Of a DNA stretch of 64,000 bases, positions 36,070-45,175 are shown piece after piece. Where the stretch lies: positions 17,602 to 81,601 of the forward strand of contig RXIY01000035.1 of assembly GCA_003963405.1 (NCBI GenBank), given 5' to 3'. Below the pieces are notes generated by a model, which saw only the letters and a list, made by a program, of their open reading frames with translations, ran no database searches and had not been told where the DNA came from. A program made the position numbers and the translations under genes. The stretch's first letter is position 1, and every line of letters starts with the position of its first letter. The DNA comes from Hyphomicrobiales bacterium (GTDB lineage Bacteria > Pseudomonadota > Alphaproteobacteria > Rhizobiales > Beijerinckiaceae).

Positions 36070-39000
36070 TCGGCAAGCTCATCGCCTGGTCCGCGCGCAA
36101 TCTGGTCTTGATCTTCATCGGAACGACCTTCGTTGTCGCTGCGGGCGTCTACGCTTTACGCACTTTGCCGCTCGACGCCATTCCCGACCTCTCCGACGTG
36201 CAGGCGATTGTCTACACGGAATATCCTGGGCAGGCGCCGCAGGTTGTCGAGGATCAGGTCACGTATCCGTTAACGAGTTCGATGCTGACGGTGCCGCGCT
36301 CGAAGGTGGTGCGGGGATTTTCGTTCTTTGGCGTGTCCTTCGTTTACGTCATTTTCGAGGACGGGGTCGACATCTATTGGGCGCGTTCGCGCGTGCTCGA
36401 ATATTTGAGCGCCGCAAGCCGAAAATTGCCCTCGGGCGTCAATCCTGTTCTGGGTCCCGACGCGACGGGCGTCGGCTGGGTCTATCAATATGCGCTGATC
36501 GCCAAAGAAATGACCCTCGCCGAACTGCGTTCCATCCAGGACTGGACGGTGCGCTACGGACTCGCCAAGGCCGAAGGCGTCGCCGAGGTCGCGAGCGTTG
36601 GTGGTTTTGTCAAGCAATATAACGTCGTCGTCGATCCAAATCGGCTGCGGGCGCTGGGCGTTCCGCTGTCGAAAATTCGGGACGCCATCCGCGCCAGCAA
36701 CGCCGACGTCGGCGGCCGCACGGTCGAGCTATCCGAATTCGAATTTATCGTGCGCGGGCGCGGTTATCTGCGCGACGGTGCGGACCTCGAGCGGCTCGTC
36801 TTGCGGGCGGAAGGCGGAACGCCGCTGCTCTTGAAGGACGTGGCGCGCGTCGAACTCGGCCCCGACGAGCGGCGCGGCATCACCGAGCTCAACGGCGAAG
36901 GCGAGGTCGCGAGCGGGATCGCGATTCAACGCTACGGCGCCAACGCCCTCACTGTGATCGACAACATTAAGGCGGCGCTGGCGCAAATGGCCCCGGCGCT
37001 GCCCAAAGGCGTGGACATCGTTCCCGTCTACGACCGCTCACAGCTCATCCATGCGGCGATCGAGACCTTAAAGGGCACGCTCGTTGAAGAGAGCGTCATC
37101 GTCGCTCTGGTGTGCATCGTGTTTCTTTTGCATGTGCGTAGCGCGCTCGTTGCAATTATCATGCTGCCGGTCGGCGTTCTGATGGCTTTCGCCGCGATGA
37201 AGGCGCTCGGACTGGGCTCCAATATTATGAGCCTCGGCGGCATCGCCATCGCCATCGGCGCGATGGTCGACGCCGCCATCGTGATGATCGAGAATGCGCA
37301 CAAGCACCTCGAACGAGCGCCGAAAGGCGGGTCCCGCGTCTACGTGCTTATCGAGGCGGCTAGCGAGGTGGGGCCGGCGCTGTTTTTCAGCCTGCTCGTC
37401 ATCACCGTTTCGTTCCTGCCAATCTTCACGCTCGAGGCTCAGGAAGGAAGGCTGTTCAGCCCTCTTGCCTACACCAAGACATTCGCCATGGCGGCGGCGG
37501 CGCTTCTTTCGGTGACGCTGGTGCCGGCGTTGATGATAATCTTCGTGCGCGGGACAATCATTCCAGAGGCGAGAAACCCGATCAATCGCGGCCTGATCTG
37601 GATTTATCGGCCCATCATCAGCCTCGTCCTTAGGGCCAAGGTCCCAACCATCTTGTTGGCGGCGGCAATTTTGGCCGTAACGGTCGTTCCCGCGCGCCAG
37701 CTCGGGGCCGAGTTCATGCCCGCGCTCAACGAGGGCGCCCTTCTCTACATGCCGACAACATTGCCTGGCCTTTCCGTCACCAAGGCCGCTGCGCTGCTGC
37801 AAACGCAGGACCGCATCATCAGAACGTTTCCCGAGGTAGAGTCCGTCTATGGCAAGGCCGGACGCGCGTCGACGGCGACCGACCCCGCGCCGCTCGAAAT
37901 GTTTGAAACGGTCGTCAATCTGAAGCCTAAAGAGCAGTGGCGGCGCGGGATGACAGTCGACAAGTTGATCACAGAGATGGACGCCGCGCTTCAGTTTCCG
38001 GGCGTCTCAAACGCCTGGACCATGCCGATCAGAAACAGAATCGACATGCTCGCGACCGGGATCAGGACCCCGATCGGGGTCAAGATCTTCGGACGCGATC
38101 TCACGCAGATGGAAGGGCTCGCGCGCCAGGTCGAGGCCGTTCTGAGGCGCGTGCCCGGAACCTCGAGCGCCTATGCCGAACGCGTCATCGGCGGCTACTA
38201 TCTCGATATCATTCCCGACCGCGTCATGCTCGCGCGCTACGGACTCATGATCGGAGATTTGCAGGAAGTGATCGCGACGGCGCTCGGCGGCGCCACCGTC
38301 ACGACAACGGTCGAAGGACGCGAACGCTATGGGGTGACCATTCGCTACCCGCGCGATTTTCGTTCTAACCCCCGGGCGATCGCAAGCGAAGTGCTCGTTC
38401 CGCTGGCGACTGGCGGGACCGTGCCGCTCGGCGAAGTCGCCAAGGTCGATCTCGTTCGCGGGCCGACGACGATTCGCACCGAAAACGGCCAGCTCGCCGT
38501 CTACATCTTCGTCGACGTCCGCGATCGCGATATCGGCGGCTATGTTTCGGAGGCGCGCAAAGCGGTCGCCGACAGCATTGATTTCCCCTCGGGATCGTAC
38601 GTCGTCTGGAGCGGCCAATATGAATATATGGAGCGGGCGCAAGCGCGGATGCGGATCGTCGTGCCGGTGACGCTGCTTATCATCTTCCTGCTCCTCTATT
38701 TGAATTTCCGACGCCTGACGGAAACGCTCATCGTCATGGCGTCGCTGCCCTTTGCTCTCGTGGGCGGCGTCTGGTTGATGTGGTTCTTGAACTTCAACAT
38801 CTCCGTCGCCGTCGCTGTCGGGTTTATCGCCCTCGCCGGAGTCGCGGCGGAAACCGGCGTGGTGATGCTGATTTACCTCGATCACGCCATGGAGGAAATC
38901 AAAGAGGAACGTGAAGCCGAAGGCGCCCTATTCACGCGCGCTGATCTTCATGAATCGATCATGCTTGGCGCCGTTGAGCGGGTGCGGCCGAAGATGATGA

Positions 39001-39227
39001 CCGTCGTCGCCATCATGGCTGGCCTTGTGCCGATTCTTTGGAGCACGGGCGCAGGATCAGAAGTGATGCAGCGCATCGCCGTCCCAATGATCGGCGGCAT
39101 GGCGTCATCGACCATTTTGACGCTCGTCGTTATCCCGGCGGTCTACGCGCTCATCAAGGGCTTCGGCCTGCCGCGAGGGGCGGGTGTCGAAAGGCAAGCA
39201 ACCTACGTCAAGTCGGCGGCGAAATAG
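36066..39227 (+). CDS. cusA: RND-family copper/silver efflux pump CusA
   Basis: A 1053-residue proton-driven inner-membrane pump that exports Cu(I)/Ag(I). The heavy-metal-efflux subfamily is clear from VVEDQVTYPLTSSMLTVP near the start, from twelve predicted spans, and from the large porter loops. The three methionines that bind metal in E. coli CusA (M573, M623, M672) align exactly: M562 in LLYMP, M612 in LEMFET and M661 in NRIDML, with identical spacing of 50 and 49 residues. This supports monovalent copper or silver rather than zinc/cobalt (CzcA). The GTG start at 36066 overlaps the cusB stop. Confidence 0.94.
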   Translation: MIGKLIAWSARNLVLIFIGTTFVVAAGVYALRTLPLDAIPDLSDVQAIVYTEYPGQAPQVVEDQVTYPLTSSMLTVPRSKVVRGFSFFGVSFVYVIFEDGVDIYWARSRVLEYLSAASRKLPSGVNPVLGPDATGVGWVYQYALIAKEMTLAELRSIQDWTVRYGLAKAEGVAEVASVGGFVKQYNVVVDPNRLRALGVPLSKIRDAIRASNADVGGRTVELSEFEFIVRGRGYLRDGADLERLVLRAEGGTPLLLKDVARVELGPDERRGITELNGEGEVASGIAIQRYGANALTVIDNIKAALAQMAPALPKGVDIVPVYDRSQLIHAAIETLKGTLVEESVIVALVCIVFLLHVRSALVAIIMLPVGVLMAFAAMKALGLGSNIMSLGGIAIAIGAMVDAAIVMIENAHKHLERAPKGGSRVYVLIEAASEVGPALFFSLLVITVSFLPIFTLEAQEGRLFSPLAYTKTFAMAAAALLSVTLVPALMIIFVRGTIIPEARNPINRGLIWIYRPIISLVLRAKVPTILLAAAILAVTVVPARQLGAEFMPALNEGALLYMPTTLPGLSVTKAAALLQTQDRIIRTFPEVESVYGKAGRASTATDPAPLEMFETVVNLKPKEQWRRGMTVDKLITEMDAALQFPGVSNAWTMPIRNRIDMLATGIRTPIGVKIFGRDLTQMEGLARQVEAVLRRVPGTSSAYAERVIGGYYLDIIPDRVMLARYGLMIGDLQEVIATALGGATVTTTVEGRERYGVTIRYPRDFRSNPRAIASEVLVPLATGGTVPLGEVAKVDLVRGPTTIRTENGQLAVYIFVDVRDRDIGGYVSEARKAVADSIDFPSGSYVVWSGQYEYMERAQARMRIVVPVTLLIIFLLLYLNFRRLTETLIVMASLPFALVGGVWLMWFLNFNISVAVAVGFIALAGVAAETGVVMLIYLDHAMEEIKEEREAEGALFTRADLHESIMLGAVERVRPKMMTVVAIMAGLVPILWSTGAGSEVMQRIAVPMIGGMASSTILTLVVIPAVYALIKGFGLPRGAGVERQATYVKSAAK

Positions 39228-39252
39228 AGCTCTAACAAGGAGAAGAACCATC

Positions 39253-39612
39253 ATGACAAACGCGCGTTTTCACGCTTCCAAGATCTCGGCGTTCGCAGCT
39301 GCGACGATCTCCGCCTGTTTCGCGGCGACAAACGTCGGCGCGTTGGAAGCGGGACGCAAGATCGTCGTCGCGCAGGCGGTCGAGAAAGCCTCCGGCGAGG
39401 GCGTCATCAAGGGCGTCAATGCGGATGAGCGAAAGATCCAGATCGCTCACGGTGCCATTCCGGCGCTGACATGGCCGGCGATGACAATGGCTTTTGGCGT
39501 CGCGCCTAATATCGACCTCTCGGGTCTCGCAACCGGAGCCAAAGTGAAGTTCACCTTGAGCCGCGACGCCAAGGGTCTCTACGTCATCGAGGAGATTCGC
39601 CGCGTGGAGTGA
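39253..39612 (+). CDS. cusF: Periplasmic CusF-like copper chaperone
   Basis: A 119-residue protein with a signal-like N-terminus (about 1-31) and a C-terminal CusF-type OB-fold domain. The copper ligands of CusF (one His, one Trp, two Met) are recognised in IQIAHGAIPALTWPAMTMAF. It delivers Cu(I)/Ag(I) to CusB/CusA. The ATG at 39253 follows AAGGAGAAG; upstream in-frame codons overlap cusA. The gene lies 25 bases after cusA in the same orientation, so it is in the same operon. Confidence 0.92.
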   Translation: MTNARFHASKISAFAAATISACFAATNVGALEAGRKIVVAQAVEKASGEGVIKGVNADERKIQIAHGAIPALTWPAMTMAFGVAPNIDLSGLATGAKVKFTLSRDAKGLYVIEEIRRVE

Positions 39613-39730
39613 AGCGAGCTCCCAAACTCTACAGACCGGAAATGCCGCGACCGCGCTTATCAAACTCAGTCCAAGCGGGCCACGCAAGCTTTAACAAACG
39701 AGTCCGTTGTCGTGCTTATCGGAGAATGAC

Positions 39731-40171
39731 ATGTGGAAATCAAAAACTGGTTTAGCGATTATCCTCGCCCTTGGCCTCATGACGCCGCTCACGGCCTTGG
39801 CCCAGGAGATCACCGCATGGCGCTCGCCAACTTGCGGCTGCTGTCAGCTATGGGCGAAACGCCTCGAAGCGGCGGGGATGAAGGTCACCCTCCTTGAGTC
39901 GAATGATCTCCCGAACATCAAAAAGCAGCACGGCGTGGCGCCCCAGCTGGAGTCGTGCCACACCGCGGTTGTTGAGGGCTATACGATCGAGGGGCATGTG
40001 CCGCCGAGGGAGATTGCCCGTCTCTTGGCCGAGCGGCCGGACGCCATCGGGCTGAGCGTTCCGGGCATGCCGGCCGGTTCGCCAGGCATGGAGCGTGATG
40101 AAACCAAACCCTACGACGTGGTGCTGATGAAGCGCAACGGAACGACTGAAGTTTTCGCGCACTATCCGTGA
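39731..40171 (+). CDS. DUF411 periplasmic metal-binding protein
   Basis: A 146-residue exported protein (signal to about residue 25) with a thioredoxin-like DUF411 fold. The motif SPTCGCCQLW (Cys-x-Cys-Cys) near the mature N-terminus and QLESCHTAVVEGYTIEGHVP later are diagnostic. Members occur with copper resistance genes and are thought to bind copper in the periplasm. ATG 39731 has GGAG six bases upstream. It follows cusF by 118 bases in the same direction. Confidence 0.9.
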   Translation: MWKSKTGLAIILALGLMTPLTALAQEITAWRSPTCGCCQLWAKRLEAAGMKVTLLESNDLPNIKKQHGVAPQLESCHTAVVEGYTIEGHVPPREIARLLAERPDAIGLSVPGMPAGSPGMERDETKPYDVVLMKRNGTTEVFAHYP

Positions 40172-40275
40172 AAACGTCAGAGGCGCTGCCGATCGGAATT
40201 CCGAGTCTATCGTTGGCGCTGAAACAAACTTAAAGATAACAGCGCCAGCGTCTCGACGTCAACGTGGAGAATCTC

Positions 40276-40560
40276 ATGCGACATGAACATCAAATACAAA
40301 ATGTCAGCTCCGATCATCCAAAGGCCGGATTTTTCACGGACCGTGGGAAGATCGTTCTGATCGGCTTTCTCGCGATTGTCGGCTTCTATCTCCTGACGGA
40401 GCACACCGCGCATCTCTTCGGGGTTCTTCCCTACCTGCTCTTATTCGCCTGCCCGCTCATGCATATCTTCATGCACGGAGGGCATGGGAGCCACGGCGGT
40501 CATCAGTCAGAAAGGAATGAGGACGCGGTTTCACGCGACGAACCCCCGCACCAGCGCTAA
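40276..40560 (+). CDS. DUF2933 small membrane protein (Cus cluster copy)
   Basis: A 94-residue protein with two spans (IVLIGFLAIVGFYLLTEHTA and LPYLLLFACPLMHIFMHGGH) and a His/Gly-rich C-terminal tail. It carries the same ACPLMHxFMHxGHG motif as the gene at 22273-22482. The ATG at 40276 lies six bases after GGAG and is preferred to GTG 40264. It is the first of two genes probably co-transcribed with the methyltransferase-like gene 21 bases downstream. Confidence 0.86.
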   Translation: MRHEHQIQNVSSDHPKAGFFTDRGKIVLIGFLAIVGFYLLTEHTAHLFGVLPYLLLFACPLMHIFMHGGHGSHGGHQSERNEDAVSRDEPPHQR

Positions 40561-40581
40561 CAGCCCCTCGGGAGAGATCTT

Positions 40582-41244
40582 ATGCACGACGACAACCCGG
40601 CCTATGGTCTTTGGTCGCTCGTCATTCTCAATTCGGCGGTCTTTATTTTCTTCACCTTCACCTTTTTCAACCCGCAAACGAAACGCGACTGGCGGTCTTT
40701 CAGCGCCTTCAGCGCCTTCTTGGTCGCGCTCTTCGCCGAAATGTATGGCTTTCCGCTGACGATTTATTTTCTCTCGGGTTGGCTGCAAAGCCGCTGGCCA
40801 GACGTAAACTGGTTCTCCCACGACGCCGGACATCTCCTGGAGATGACGCTGGGGTGGAAAGCGAACCCGCATTTTGGGCCGTTTCACATTGCAAGCATTG
40901 CGCTCATCGGCGGCGGCTTCATTTTGATTTCGGCGGGCTGGAGCGTGCTTTACGAAGCGCAGCGCCGGCGTCGGCTCGCGACCACGGGCGTCTATGCCTA
41001 TGTCCGTCACCCCCAATATGTCGGCTTCGTCCTCGTCATGTTCGGATTCCTTCTGCAGTGGCCGACCCTGCTGACGCTGGCGATGTTTCCGGTTCTCGTC
41101 TTCATGTATGCGCAACTCGCTCGGGCGGAGGAGCGGGAGTCTCTCGCCGCGTTCGGACCAGCGTATGAAAAATACATGTCCGATGTTCCGGCGTTCGTTC
41201 CGCGGATCGGAGCGAGTCGCGGCCGCAAAACGGGTAAAGTCTGA
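40582..41244 (+). CDS. ICMT/PEMT-type membrane methyltransferase family protein
   Basis: A 220-residue membrane protein with about five spans. The C-terminal region carries the isoprenylcysteine-carboxymethyltransferase-like signature GVYAYVRHPQYVGFVLVMFG followed by a conserved Glu pair in RAEERESLAAFGPAYEKY, which bind S-adenosylmethionine in the family. Bacterial relatives frequently sit in Cus or other heavy-metal clusters, with no known substrate. It follows the DUF2933 gene at short distance, and an unrelated MBL-fold gene begins 12 bases after its end, so these may form one transcript. Confidence 0.85.
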   Translation: MHDDNPAYGLWSLVILNSAVFIFFTFTFFNPQTKRDWRSFSAFSAFLVALFAEMYGFPLTIYFLSGWLQSRWPDVNWFSHDAGHLLEMTLGWKANPHFGPFHIASIALIGGGFILISAGWSVLYEAQRRRRLATTGVYAYVRHPQYVGFVLVMFGFLLQWPTLLTLAMFPVLVFMYAQLARAEERESLAAFGPAYEKYMSDVPAFVPRIGASRGRKTGKV

Positions 41245-41255
41245 AAGGAACGGCA

Positions 41256-42620
41256 ATGGACCTAGTGTTATCCTTCTTAGGCGCGGCCGGCACGGTGACT
41301 GGGTCGAAGTATCTCGTCGAAAGCAGCGAACACGAAATCTTGGTTGATTGCGGCCTGTTTCAAGGCTTCAAGGCTCTACGCCTGCGCAATTGGGACAGAC
41401 TTCCCATTGACCCTCGAAACGTCGACGCAGTGGTGCTGACCCACGCCCACCTCGATCACTCGGGTTATTTGCCGCTGTTTGTCAGGCAGGGATTCGCCGG
41501 TCCTGTTCTTTGCTCAGCGGCGACCGTGGATCTGTGCGGGATCCTGCTGCCGGATTCGGGGCATCTCCAGGAAAAAGACGCCGAATATGCGAATCGGCAT
41601 GGATTTTCAAAACATAAGCCCGCCTTGCCGCTTTATACCGAGAAAGACGCGGAGGCGTCGCTGGAACGCTTGGCGGCGATCGCCTTTGATCACCCCTATC
41701 CAACGCCCGGCGGCGGGACCCTTCGCCTTCGACGCGCGGGGCATATCTTGGGCGCCGCGATTGCGCAATTAGACTGGTTTGGCAAGACTATCGTCTTCTC
41801 CGGCGACTTGGGGCGATACGATGATCCTCTGATGGTCTCGCCCGCCTCGGTCGATCGCGCCGACTATCTCGTCGTCGAATCGACCTATGGCAACCGCCGG
41901 CACAGCAGCGAAAATCCGCAAGAGCTACTGGCCGACATTGTCGAGGCTACTGCAAAGCGCGGCGGAACTGTCGTGATCCCCTCCTTTGCCGTCGGGCGCG
42001 CGCAAAGTCTCCTTTTTCATTTCTATTGGCTGAGAGAGGGAGGACGATTGCGCAACGTCCCGATTTTTCTCGATAGCCCCATGGCGGTGGACGCCAGCGA
42101 AATCTTCTGCGCGCATTTCGAGGACCATCGGCTCGACAAGCAGGAATGCCGCGGCGCCTGCGCTGTCGCCCATTACGTTCGAACCGCCGAAGAGTCGAAG
42201 GCGCTGATGGCGAATCCGATGCCGAAAGTGATTATTTCGGCAAGCGGCATGGCGACCGGCGGCCGTATCTTGCACCACCTCAAACACTATGCTCCCTACG
42301 CGAAGAATACGATTTTGTTTACGGGCTTTCAGGCAGGCGGCACGCGCGGCGCCGCGATTGTCGCGGGGGCGACGGAGGTCAAAATCCATGGCGATTATGT
42401 TCCGATCCGCGCAGAGGTGAAAAACCTCGAAATGTTGTCGGGCCACGCCGACGCCGACGAAATCTTGCGATGGCTGCGGGGCTTCTCGGCGCCGCCGCGC
42501 ATGACCTTCGTCACCCACGGAGAACCGGCCGCATCGGACGCTTTGCGCCATCGTATCGAGGAGGAGCTCGGCTGGCCGTGCTTGGTTCCCGACCATGGCC
42601 AGCGGGCTCAATTATCATGA
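41256..42620 (+). CDS. MBL-fold/beta-CASP ribonuclease-like protein
   Basis: A 454-residue metallo-beta-lactamase-fold protein of the beta-CASP branch that processes RNA. The metal-binding motif THAHLDHSGYLP (about 62-73), the SGDLG Asp-containing motif, ISASGMATGGRILHHL in the CASP region and the final SGHAD plus THGE histidines are present. These proteins cut or trim RNA with two zinc ions. It overlaps the next gene (ATGA), placing RNA breakdown directly upstream of nucleotide phosphorolysis. Confidence 0.9.
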   Translation: MDLVLSFLGAAGTVTGSKYLVESSEHEILVDCGLFQGFKALRLRNWDRLPIDPRNVDAVVLTHAHLDHSGYLPLFVRQGFAGPVLCSAATVDLCGILLPDSGHLQEKDAEYANRHGFSKHKPALPLYTEKDAEASLERLAAIAFDHPYPTPGGGTLRLRRAGHILGAAIAQLDWFGKTIVFSGDLGRYDDPLMVSPASVDRADYLVVESTYGNRRHSSENPQELLADIVEATAKRGGTVVIPSFAVGRAQSLLFHFYWLREGGRLRNVPIFLDSPMAVDASEIFCAHFEDHRLDKQECRGACAVAHYVRTAEESKALMANPMPKVIISASGMATGGRILHHLKHYAPYAKNTILFTGFQAGGTRGAAIVAGATEVKIHGDYVPIRAEVKNLEMLSGHADADEILRWLRGFSAPPRMTFVTHGEPAASDALRHRIEEELGWPCLVPDHGQRAQLS

Positions 42621-44158
42621 ACGCCAGCCATTGCGCCAATAATACGCGGCAGCCGGCGCCGACCAACAGCTTGCGCGCTCGGCGTCTCGGCGTCGACACG
42701 CAATATGAAGCCATCGTCTTCATGCGCAAGGACTGCCCGGTTTGCCGATCGGAAGGCTTCACGGCCCATACCCGTATCCTGTTGCGCGCGGGCGGCCGAG
42801 AGATTATTGCGACGCTCTATCAAATCACCGGCGACCTCATCTCGCACGAGGAAGCGGCGCTCTCCGAAGCTGCTTGGCAGAGGCTGGGGCTTCGCGACGG
42901 CGACCGGATTACGGTCAAGCACTCGCCCCCTCTTGATTCCTTGAGGGCCGTTCGCCGCCGAATTTATGGCAACGGCCTCGAGCGAGCGTCATTTCAGTCC
43001 ATCGTCCGGGACGTGGTCGATGGGCGCTACTCGGACCTCCATCTTGCTTCTTTCATCACCGCCTGCTCCGCCCGGCCCCTGGAGCGCGCGGAGATTCTCG
43101 CGCTCACGCAGGCCATGGTGAATGTTGGGGACCGGCTTAAATGGGACACAAATTTGGTGGTCGATAAGCATTGCGTCGGCGGTCTCCCCGGCAATCGCAC
43201 CACTCCCATCGTTGTTGCGATCGTCGCCTCGCTCGGTCTGACGATGCCGAAGACCTCGTCGCGGGCCATCACCTCGCCAGCAGGCACCGCCGATGTGATG
43301 GAAACGATCGCCCCGATTGATCTCGACGCGGACGCGATCCGTCGGGTTGTCGAGCAGGAAGGCGGATGCGTCGTTTGGGGCGGCGCGGTCAGGCTGAGTC
43401 CAGCAGACGATATCCTCATCCGGGTCGAGCGGGCGCTCGATCTCGATGCCGAGGGGCAACTGATCGCCTCGGTGCTCTCAAAGAAAATTGCGGCAGGCGC
43501 AACTCATCTGGTGCTCGACATTCCGGTCGGGGCGACTGCAAAGGTGCGGGGGCGCGAGGCCGCCGAGAACCTAGCCAAAGGCCTTCTCAGCGTCGCTGAA
43601 CATTTTGGATTGAAGGCCCAAGTCGTGCTCTCGGATGGATCGCAACCTGTCGGAAAAGGCGTCGGTCCCGCGCTTGAAGCGCGCGATGTCTTGGCCGTGC
43701 TGCGATGCAACGCTGAGGCGCCGCCGGATTTGCGTCGGCGCGCGATTACGCTCGCCGGCGCCGTGCTCGAATTGGCGGCTGCGTCGCCGCCAGGTCAAGG
43801 CGAAGTCTTAGCTACAAAGGCGCTCGACGATGGTCGCGCCTGGGCCAAGTTTCAACGCATTTGCGATGCCCAAGGCGGGATGCGGACGCCGCCGTCCTCG
43901 AAACATCGGCGACCGCTTCTCGCGCCGCGCTCGGGTTGGTTAGGAGTAATCGACAATCGACGGATCGCTCGGCTCGCGAAGCTTGCCGGGGCTCCCGACG
44001 CAAAAGCGGCTGGAGTTGAACTCCATGCAAAGCTCGGAGACGTGGTTGTCGCGGGACAACCCCTCTGCACCGTTCACGCCGAGGCGCCGGGCGAGCTTGC
44101 CTATGCGCTCGAATACGCCGTGGCAAATCCCGATATTTTGGTGGTCGAAGACCAATGA
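42617..44158 (+). CDS. AMP phosphorylase/thymidine phosphorylase family protein
   Basis: A 513-residue protein of the family that includes archaeal AMP phosphorylase and bacterial thymidine phosphorylase. It splits a nucleotide or nucleoside with phosphate. The N-terminal about 90-residue domain is present, as in the long (AMP phosphorylase-like) subgroup. The phosphate-binding core reads VVDKHCVGGLPGNRTTPIV, and SRAITSPAGTADVMETIAP follows. The GGLPGN form, rather than GGVGD, also favours the AMP phosphorylase type. ATG 42617 overlaps the upstream stop, and the end overlaps the PRPP synthetase start, giving a three-gene translationally coupled unit. Confidence 0.88.
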   Translation: MNASHCANNTRQPAPTNSLRARRLGVDTQYEAIVFMRKDCPVCRSEGFTAHTRILLRAGGREIIATLYQITGDLISHEEAALSEAAWQRLGLRDGDRITVKHSPPLDSLRAVRRRIYGNGLERASFQSIVRDVVDGRYSDLHLASFITACSARPLERAEILALTQAMVNVGDRLKWDTNLVVDKHCVGGLPGNRTTPIVVAIVASLGLTMPKTSSRAITSPAGTADVMETIAPIDLDADAIRRVVEQEGGCVVWGGAVRLSPADDILIRVERALDLDAEGQLIASVLSKKIAAGATHLVLDIPVGATAKVRGREAAENLAKGLLSVAEHFGLKAQVVLSDGSQPVGKGVGPALEARDVLAVLRCNAEAPPDLRRRAITLAGAVLELAAASPPGQGEVLATKALDDGRAWAKFQRICDAQGGMRTPPSSKHRRPLLAPRSGWLGVIDNRRIARLAKLAGAPDAKAAGVELHAKLGDVVVAGQPLCTVHAEAPGELAYALEYAVANPDILVVEDQ

Positions 44159-45039
44159 GCGCGCCCCTTATGATTGCAACGCCGGGCAACGAGCGCATGG
44201 CCGCGAAACTGGGTCCTTGCCTCGCTGCAGAGATTGGCCATTTGGAATTCCGGAAATTCCCAGATGGAGAAACCTATCTCCGTTTTGCGACGGACCCGGC
44301 GGGACGTCGCCTCTCTCTGCTTTGCACGCTTGTCGATCCAGATTCAAAAATATTGCCGCTCATTTTCGCCGCCGCCACTGCGCGTGAGCTCGGCGCGATC
44401 GAGGTTGGCCTGATCGCCCCTTACCTCGCCTATATGCGGCAAGATCGAAGATTCAACCCAGGCGAAGCCGTAACCTCCCGCCTGGTGGCGCGGCTGCTAT
44501 CAGAAGCCTTCGATTGGCTCGTGACCGTTGATCCACACTTACACCGCTATAGCTCGTTGGGCGAAATCTACACGATTCCGACGTGCGTCGTGCATGCTGC
44601 GTCTTCGATCTCGAGCTGGATCAGAACTCATGTCGAAAATCCAATCATCATCGGGCCGGATAGCGAAAGCGAGCAATGGGTGTCCGAGGTCGCAAAAGAG
44701 GCAGACGCGCCCTATACGGTGTTGGAGAAAGTGCGTCATGGCGATCGCGACGTTAAGATCTCTATCGAAAACAGCGACCGTTTGCCGGGCCGCACGCCGG
44801 TCCTCGTCGATGACATTATTTCAAGCGGACGGACGATGCTCGAAGCCGCGCGGTTGGTTTCGAGAGAGGGAGCGCGCCCCGTCTGCGTCGCCGTTCATGG
44901 CGTCTTCGCAGACCGATCCGATGAGCTGCTCGAGCAAGCCGGCGCCCGCGTAATTACCTGCAACTGCATTTTGCATCGCACGAATGAAATTGACATGGCG
45001 GAGGCGCTAGCGGACGCGGTTCGGGCAATGTCGAGGTGA
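44155..45039 (+). CDS. prs: Ribose-phosphate pyrophosphokinase (PRPP synthetase)
   Basis: A 294-residue enzyme that makes phosphoribosyl pyrophosphate from ribose 5-phosphate and ATP. The family motifs are visible: FRKFPDGETYLRF, the flexible loop PYLAYMRQDRRFNPGEAVTS, VTVDPHLHRY, and the PRPP-binding loop VLVDDIISSGRTMLEAARL. It is shorter than the housekeeping enzyme (about 310) and is probably a second, specialised copy. Coupling with a phosphorylase that yields a ribose phosphate suggests it recycles ribose to PRPP. Confidence 0.92.
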   Translation: MSAPLMIATPGNERMAAKLGPCLAAEIGHLEFRKFPDGETYLRFATDPAGRRLSLLCTLVDPDSKILPLIFAAATARELGAIEVGLIAPYLAYMRQDRRFNPGEAVTSRLVARLLSEAFDWLVTVDPHLHRYSSLGEIYTIPTCVVHAASSISSWIRTHVENPIIIGPDSESEQWVSEVAKEADAPYTVLEKVRHGDRDVKISIENSDRLPGRTPVLVDDIISSGRTMLEAARLVSREGARPVCVAVHGVFADRSDELLEQAGARVITCNCILHRTNEIDMAEALADAVRAMSR

Positions 45040-45175
45040 AATCACAAGTTCGCCTCGAGCCCAGCCGCGCCAAGCGCCTCCAGTTAACCCGCGCCAACTT
45101 CATGATCCTATAATCGGAAAGTGTGGAATTACTTACTTCGTTCCGCCCCCTGACGGTTAGCTTAGGACATCGCCT

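Noticed and set aside
42146..42616. Upstream extension of the phosphorylase ORF
   Set aside because: It overlaps the end of the MBL gene in another frame; the ATG at 42617 overlapping the stop is the coupled start.
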